DNA of 64,000 nucleotides. It comes from Paraplanobispora takensis. Its GTDB lineage: Bacteria; Actinomycetota; Actinomycetes; Streptosporangiales; Streptosporangiaceae. Shown piece after piece: positions 60,150-64,000 of this stretch. Made by a program: the position numbers and the translations under genes. The stretch covers positions 1-64,000 of the forward strand of contig NZ_BOOK01000027.1 in assembly GCF_016863195.1 (NCBI RefSeq). The letters run 5' to 3'. The notes beneath the pieces are model-generated. The model ran no database searches. It was not told the DNA's origin and was given only the letters and a program-made list of their open reading frames with translations. The stretch's first letter is position 1. The number at the start of each line of letters is the position of its first letter.

Positions 60150-61445
60150 TCATCTCACCCCCACCGCGACGCCCGCGGACAGGATGCCGATCATCGCGAT
60201 CGCCGTGAGGAGGCCGAGCGCGACCGTGCGGGCGCGTTCCGCCCCGGACGGCCCGCCGGAGATCTCTCCGGGGGCCTCCCCCTCGGCCGTCTCCGCACCG
60301 GCGGCCGGCACCATCGCGAAGAGCCGGAACTCCCCGGCCGACCCTCGGTGGTCCAGGAACCCGCCGGCGAGCCGTACCCGCTCACCCAGCCCGGCCAGGC
60401 CGTGCCCGGAACCGCCGGGGCCCGCGGGGGCCGGGCGGCCCGGTGCGGGGCCGGAGACGGTGACCGGCGAGACCGGACGGTCCGGTACGGGGTTGGACAC
60501 GGTGACCAGCAGCGCGTCCGGCTCCCACGCGGCGCTCACCGCGACCGGCAGGCCCGGGGCGTGCTTGACCGCGTTGGTCAGCCCCTCCTCGACCACCCGG
60601 TACACCGCCTGCCCCGCCTCCGGGGACAACGCCCGGGCCTCCCCCCGCCACCGCAGCTCCACCGTGACCCCGGCCGCCCGGAACCCCTCCAGCAGCGTTG
60701 CGAGGGTCTCCGCGCCGAACGACCGTGCGGGCGGCGGCTCGTCCTGCGCCCGCAGCGCCCCGACCAGCTCGTACAGCTCGTCCATCGCGGCGCGCGCCGC
60801 TCCCGCCAGCTGCCGGACCGCCTGCCGTTCCGCGGCGGGCAGCGGCGACACCTCCAGCGCCGCCGCCTGGACCGACACGAGGCTGAGCCGGTGCCCGAGG
60901 GAGTCGTGCATGTCCCGGGCGATCCTCAGCCGCTCGCGCAGCCGCTCCCGCTCGGCCAGGAGCTCCCGTTCCTGCCGGAGCCGCCGGTTGTGCCGGTCGA
61001 GCGTCGAGACCAGCCGCTCGTGCTGGGCGAGGTACCGGCCGACCAGCAGCGGCAGCGCGGCGAACACGAGATAGGCGTACACGAAGGAGGGGGCCTCCGT
61101 CACGGACGGGGGCAGGAGCACGAGCTGCACGGCGAGGCCGCCGGACGCCGCGCCGACGGCCACGGCCAGGCCCCGCCGCGAGGTGATCCCGCGCCCGGCG
61201 TGGTAGGCGGTCCACAGCAGGAGGAAATACGTGCCGCCGGTCAGCGAGGCGAGGGTCAGCGCGGACACGAACGCCCCCGCCGGGGACCGGCGGCACAGCA
61301 CGATCACCAGCCCCGCGGCCAGCGCGTATCCCGCCGTGCCCCACGACAGCAGAGCGCCCTGTCCCCTGGTCACCACGAGCGCCGTGTCGGCCAGGACCAC
61401 GACGACGGCGAGGAGGTGTCGGCCCGTGCTGCGGTGTCGGCCCAT
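60150..61445 (-). CDS. NarL-type sensor histidine kinase with an extra C-terminal membrane helix
   Basis: This 431-residue protein has four to five N-terminal membrane helices (about 8-135), a coiled coil, the HisKA_3 phospho-acceptor His in IARDMHDSLGHRLSLVSVQ, a HATPase domain (VVEEGLTNAVKHA; GLAGLGERVRLAGG) and an unusual final hydrophobic segment (VALGLLTAIAMIGILSAGVAVGV, just before the stop). A Pro/Gly/Val-rich insert (PVSPVTVSGPAPGRPAPAGP) splits the HATPase domain between its N and G boxes. ATG 61445 follows a TAGTCT box by seven bases. It is paired with the response regulator downstream. Confidence 0.88.
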   Translation of the reverse strand: MGRHRSTGRHLLAVVVVLADTALVVTRGQGALLSWGTAGYALAAGLVIVLCRRSPAGAFVSALTLASLTGGTYFLLLWTAYHAGRGITSRRGLAVAVGAASGGLAVQLVLLPPSVTEAPSFVYAYLVFAALPLLVGRYLAQHERLVSTLDRHNRRLRQERELLAERERLRERLRIARDMHDSLGHRLSLVSVQAAALEVSPLPAAERQAVRQLAGAARAAMDELYELVGALRAQDEPPPARSFGAETLATLLEGFRAAGVTVELRWRGEARALSPEAGQAVYRVVEEGLTNAVKHAPGLPVAVSAAWEPDALLVTVSNPVPDRPVSPVTVSGPAPGRPAPAGPGGSGHGLAGLGERVRLAGGFLDHRGSAGEFRLFAMVPAAGAETAEGEAPGEISGGPSGAERARTVALGLLTAIAMIGILSAGVAVGVR

Positions 61446-61452
61446 GCTGCGC

Positions 61453-61458
61453 AGACTA
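61453..61458 (-). promoter_or_regulatory. -10 element of leaderless kinase promoter
   Basis: TAGTCT on the minus strand ends seven bases before ATG 61445. Confidence 0.55.
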
Positions 61459-61547
61459 CGTCCCGGCCGCCGTTCCGGCTCGCCTGTCGACTTTCGTCGG
61501 CGGGAACCGGGCACTTTCGAGGACTGCGCGGGACCGGCCCCGGTTCC

Positions 61548-61553
61548 TAGCGT
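61548..61553 (+). promoter_or_regulatory. -10 element of leaderless ABC ATPase promoter
   Basis: TAGCGT lies seven bases before GTG 61561. It is one of two divergent leaderless promoters in a 115-base gap. Confidence 0.55.
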
Positions 61554-61560
61554 GAGCCGC

Positions 61561-62613
61561 GTGATCGACATACAGAACCTCAGCAAGAGGTACGGGGACA
61601 CGGTCGCGGTCGACGGGCTCTCCTTCACCGTGCGGCCGGGCCGGGTGACCGGGTTCCTCGGCCCGAACGGGGCCGGCAAATCCACCACGATGCGGATGGC
61701 GCTGGGTCTCGACCACCCCACCGGGGGCCGGGTCCTCATCGACGGCCGGCGCTACCGGGAGCTGTCCGGCCCCCTGCGGCGGGTCGGGGCCATGCTGGAG
61801 ACCCGGGACGTCCACCCCGGTCGCAGCGCGTACGGCCACCTGCTCTGGCTGGCGCGGAGCAACCGGATCCCCGCCGCCCGCGTCCGGGAGGTGCTGGAGC
61901 TGGTCGGGCTGGAGAAGGCCGCCCGCCGGCGGGTCCGGGGCTTCTCGCTCGGCATGACCCAGCGGCTCGGCATCGCCGCCGCGTTGCTGGGGGACCCGCC
62001 GGTGCTCCTGCTCGACGAGCCGGTCAACGGGCTGGACCCGGAGGGGGTCCGGTGGATCCGCAACCTCATGAGGGGGCTGGCCGCCGAGGGCCGGACGGTG
62101 TTCGTCTCCAGCCACCTGATGGGCGAGATGGCGCTCACCGCGGACCACCTCGTCGTGATCGGCCGCGGCCGGCTCCTCGCCGACACCTCCACGCGGGAGT
62201 TCATCGAGGCCAACTCCCGCTCCCACGTCCGGATCCGCACACCCGAGCCCGAGCGGATGCGCCGGGCGCTGACCGCGGCCGGCGTCCGGGTACGGCAGGC
62301 GGCGGACGGCACGCTGGAGGCGTACGGGACGGAGGCCGCGGGAGTCGGCGAGCTGGCCGCGGCGAGCGGCCTGACGGTGCACGAGATCGCCACGGAGACG
62401 GCGTCGCTGGAGGAGGCGTTCATGCGGCTCACCGGAGAGGGGGCGAACGACCGGACGGCGGCACCGGACACCGCAGACGGCACGGACCGCCAGGAAGCGC
62501 CCGACACCGGGGGCGGCACGAATGACCGGACGGCGGCGCCCGACACCGGGGACGGCGCGGGCCGCCGGGCCGTGCGGCCGCCTTCCGGGGAGCGCCGGGC
62601 CGGGAGGCGGTGA
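61561..62613 (+). CDS. ABC transporter ATP-binding protein
   Basis: This 350-residue ATPase has Walker A GPNGAGKST, signature FSLGMTQR (a variant LSGGQ), Walker B VLLLDEPVNGLD and a His switch in VFVSSHL. The regulatory C-terminal domain ends with a low-complexity tail (about 295-350) containing two copies of NDRTAAPDT and a related EAPDTGGGT. It belongs to the DrrA/antibiotic-export type. The stop overlaps the permease start in TGATG. GTG 61561 is chosen because the protein then opens MIDIQNLSKRYGD and follows TAGCGT by seven bases. Confidence 0.92.
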   Translation: MIDIQNLSKRYGDTVAVDGLSFTVRPGRVTGFLGPNGAGKSTTMRMALGLDHPTGGRVLIDGRRYRELSGPLRRVGAMLETRDVHPGRSAYGHLLWLARSNRIPAARVREVLELVGLEKAARRRVRGFSLGMTQRLGIAAALLGDPPVLLLDEPVNGLDPEGVRWIRNLMRGLAAEGRTVFVSSHLMGEMALTADHLVVIGRGRLLADTSTREFIEANSRSHVRIRTPEPERMRRALTAAGVRVRQAADGTLEAYGTEAAGVGELAAASGLTVHEIATETASLEEAFMRLTGEGANDRTAAPDTADGTDRQEAPDTGGGTNDRTAAPDTGDGAGRRAVRPPSGERRAGRR

Positions 62614-63401
62614 TGGACATGGCCTCCGCGCGCGCGGTCCTCGCCGCCGAATGGGTCAAGATCAGGACTCTGCGATCGACGCCCGTGACCCTGCTGCTGG
62701 GCGTCGCCCTCAGCGCCGGTCTCGGCTATCTGCTGGGGCTGAGCTTCAGCGCCGGCTTCTCCGACACGGCTCAGGAGCGGCCCGAGCCCGCCGCCCTGCT
62801 CTTCGCCACCTTCTACAGCCTCACCCTCGGCCAGCTCCCCCTGGTGGTGTTCGCGGTCCTGACCGTGGGCGGCGAGTACTCCTCCGGGACCATCCACGCC
62901 TCCCTGACGGCGGTTCCCCGGCGCGGCGCGTTCTACGGCGGCAAGATGCTCGCCGTGGCGCTGACGGTGCTGGGCGTCGCGGTGGTCACCGTCCCGGCCG
63001 CCTTCTTCGCGGCGCAGGCGGGCCTGGGCCGGTACGGCATGCCCCCGGACGCTGACGGGGTGCCGCAGGCCGTCCTCGGCTCATGCCTCTATCTGACGCT
63101 CATCTGCGTCTTCGCCGCCGGAGTGACGGCGATGCTGCGCAGCCCGGCGCTCTCGCTCGGCGTCCTGCTCCCGGTGTTCTTCCTCGGCTCCCAGGGGCTC
63201 GGCAACGTCCCGAAGGTGAAGGTCGTCGCGCAGTATCTGCCGGATCAGGCAGGCATGGTGATCATGCGCCTCACCGGCCCGCCCGGGGATCCGGGCTTCG
63301 GCCGCCCGTACGGCCCGTGGGCCGGGATGGGCATCCTCGCCCTCTGGGCCGCCGCCGCCCTCATCGGCGGCTATCTGATGCTGCGCCGCCGTGACGCCTG
63401 A
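62613..63401 (+). CDS. ABC-2 type permease
   Basis: This 262-residue membrane protein has six predicted helices. The N-terminal AEWVKIRTLRSTPVTLLLG is the cytoplasmic elbow typical of ABC-2 permeases, and GGEYSSGTIHASLTAVPRRGAFYGGK is the conserved loop after the second helix. Coupled to the ATPase by a TGATG overlap, it should form the exporter's membrane part. The adjacent two-component pair suggests a defence or envelope-stress exporter; the substrate is unknown. ATG 62613 and GTG 62610 are alternatives. Confidence 0.92.
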   Translation: MDMASARAVLAAEWVKIRTLRSTPVTLLLGVALSAGLGYLLGLSFSAGFSDTAQERPEPAALLFATFYSLTLGQLPLVVFAVLTVGGEYSSGTIHASLTAVPRRGAFYGGKMLAVALTVLGVAVVTVPAAFFAAQAGLGRYGMPPDADGVPQAVLGSCLYLTLICVFAAGVTAMLRSPALSLGVLLPVFFLGSQGLGNVPKVKVVAQYLPDQAGMVIMRLTGPPGDPGFGRPYGPWAGMGILALWAAAALIGGYLMLRRRDA

Positions 63402-63444
63402 GGTGTGACGATCGAGATGGGCGGCAAGGGGCCCAATTCTCGCT

Positions 63445-63473
63445 TTGTGACTCCAGGTAATGGATAATTAACT
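63445..63473 (+). promoter_or_regulatory. Candidate promoter for the small gene at 63496
   Basis: TTGTGA (63445-63450) and TTAACT (63468-63473) are separated by 17 bases in an AT-rich patch. The match is moderate. Confidence 0.35.
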
Positions 63474-63495
63474 CTGAGTGAGAGATAGTGGGGGG

Positions 63496-63795
63496 ATGGC
63501 AGAGGCCGAATCCCTGGAAAGGCTCCGCGCCCACCTCGCAGAGCGCGGAGTCCCCGCCGATCTGCGCGGGGAAGCCCTGGTCGTCCACCTCCGGACATCG
63601 CCCATGCCCGTCTGGGTGTTCGTCGGCTACGGCGGCCGGTTCTTCTCCTGGCAGTGCGCCGAGAAGCGCCACCCCGTGAGCGACGTCGCCGGCGCGGCCG
63701 ATGCGCTGGTCTCCTACGTCTCCTCGCCCCCCTCCCTGTTCAGGGAGGGGACGAGGTTCAGGGACGGGACGAGGCGCGGTCAGACCGCGCGGTGA
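63496..63795 (+). CDS. Small hypothetical protein
   Basis: This protein of about 99 residues has a helical N-terminus ([22 protein letters not shown]) and a beta-rich middle ([27 protein letters not shown]). No family was recognised. The last 30 residues are low complexity ([10 protein letters not shown]) and are encoded by a strong inverted repeat that may be a terminator, so the true end may be less constrained. ATG 63496 or GTG 63478 could be the start. The 3' end overlaps the convergent oxidoreductase gene by 16 bases. Confidence 0.6.
   Translation: MAEAESLERLRAHLAERGVPADLRGEALVVHLRTSPMPVWVFVGYGGRFFSWQCAEKRHPVSDVAGAADALVSYVSSPPSLFREGTRFRDGTRRGQTAR
63729..63750. terminator. Hairpin within the 3' part of the small gene
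   Basis: CCCCTCCCTG (63729-63738) pairs exactly with CAGGGAGGGG (63741-63750) around TT. It lies between two convergent genes and could end transcription from either side. Confidence 0.5.
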
Positions 63796-64000
63796 TACTG
63801 GTCGGGCCAGCGCGCCGCGGCCCCGAGCTCCGCGAGCTCGCGCGCCGCCAGGTTCGGCCAGTACGGGTTGCGCAGCAGTTCCCTGCCGAGCAGCACCGCG
63901 TCCGCCTGCCCCGAGGCGACGATCTCCTCCGCCTGCCGGGCCTCGGTGATCAGGCCGACGGCGGCCACCGGCAGGTCCGTCTCGGCCTTCACCCGGGCGG
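63780..64000 (-). CDS. Old-yellow-enzyme-type NADH:flavin oxidoreductase, C-terminal part (partial)
   Basis: Only the last 70 or so residues are in the window; the gene continues past base 64000. [21 protein letters not shown] followed by [22 protein letters not shown] matches the C-terminal FMN phosphate-binding end of YqjM/NemA-type ene-reductases. These reduce activated C=C bonds with NAD(P)H and FMN. The frame has no start codon context in the window. Confidence 0.85.
   Translation of the reverse strand, partial: ARVKAETDLPVAAVGLITEARQAEEIVASGQADAVLLGRELLRNPYWPNLAARELAELGAAARWPDQYHRAV

Overview
The window looks like chromosome of a high-GC actinomycete. G or C sits at most third codon positions, GTG starts are frequent, and the gene content fits: two conservon (cvn) operons, a mycothiol-type DinB protein, DUF3151 beside class II aldolase and purA, ECF sigma factors and large HAMP-repeat hybrid kinases. 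A Streptosporangiaceae-like genus is my best guess; that placement is inference. No rRNA or tRNA gene, insertion sequence, prophage or CRISPR array was recognised.

Layout. 1-3135: end of a hybrid histidine kinase and its response regulator. 3458-4458: ECF sigma factor with a membrane partner. 4741-8770: NYN-domain protein and a sigma factor fused to a zinc finger, one membrane helix and a large exported domain. 8963-14221: housekeeping block (pyrE, class II aldolase, DUF3151, purA, glycerophosphodiesterase). 14222-19376: compact lanthipeptide locus of a lyase-kinase-cyclase synthetase with intact cyclase zinc ligands (class IV type), an overlapping 36-residue precursor and an ABC exporter. 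19450-26038: corA, purD, purC, murA and a DNA-binding regulator. 26048-30241: multicopper oxidase with a membrane partner, and a two-component pair. 30311-35083: EamA transporter, hisC-type aminotransferase, a degenerate Nudix/winged-helix regulator and an exported DUF4434-like protein. 35204-42729: surface-polysaccharide block with three glycosyltransferase genes plus wecC- and wecB-like genes for the UDP-ManNAcA route. 42868-46317: DinB/TetR pair, an RTX-repeat secreted protein and an acyltransferase. 46561-53527: two tail-to-tail conservons, cvnABCD and cvnABC. 53673-58376: DUF998 membrane protein, xylBA and a divergent ROK regulator. 58419-63401: MarR/VOC divergent pair, a second two-component pair and an ABC-2 exporter. 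63496-64000: a small hypothetical gene and the 3' end of an old-yellow-enzyme gene.

Most noteworthy: (i) the minimal class IV-like lanthipeptide locus, whose precursor has none of the labionin serines of class III; (ii) five DnaA-box-like sequences within 87 bp inside the ROK regulator gene, with the same convergent-pair design repeated upstream of purD; (iii) a recurrent TANNNT-N6-7(8)-(A/G)TG layout at twelve genes, predicting leaderless transcripts and fixing several starts; (iv) a sigma/anti-sigma-like fusion with a large extracellular region; (v) a G-tract array directly upstream of pyrE; (vi) inverted conservons, one lacking its GTPase. Coordinates of starts that differ from the longest open frame are explained in each entry.
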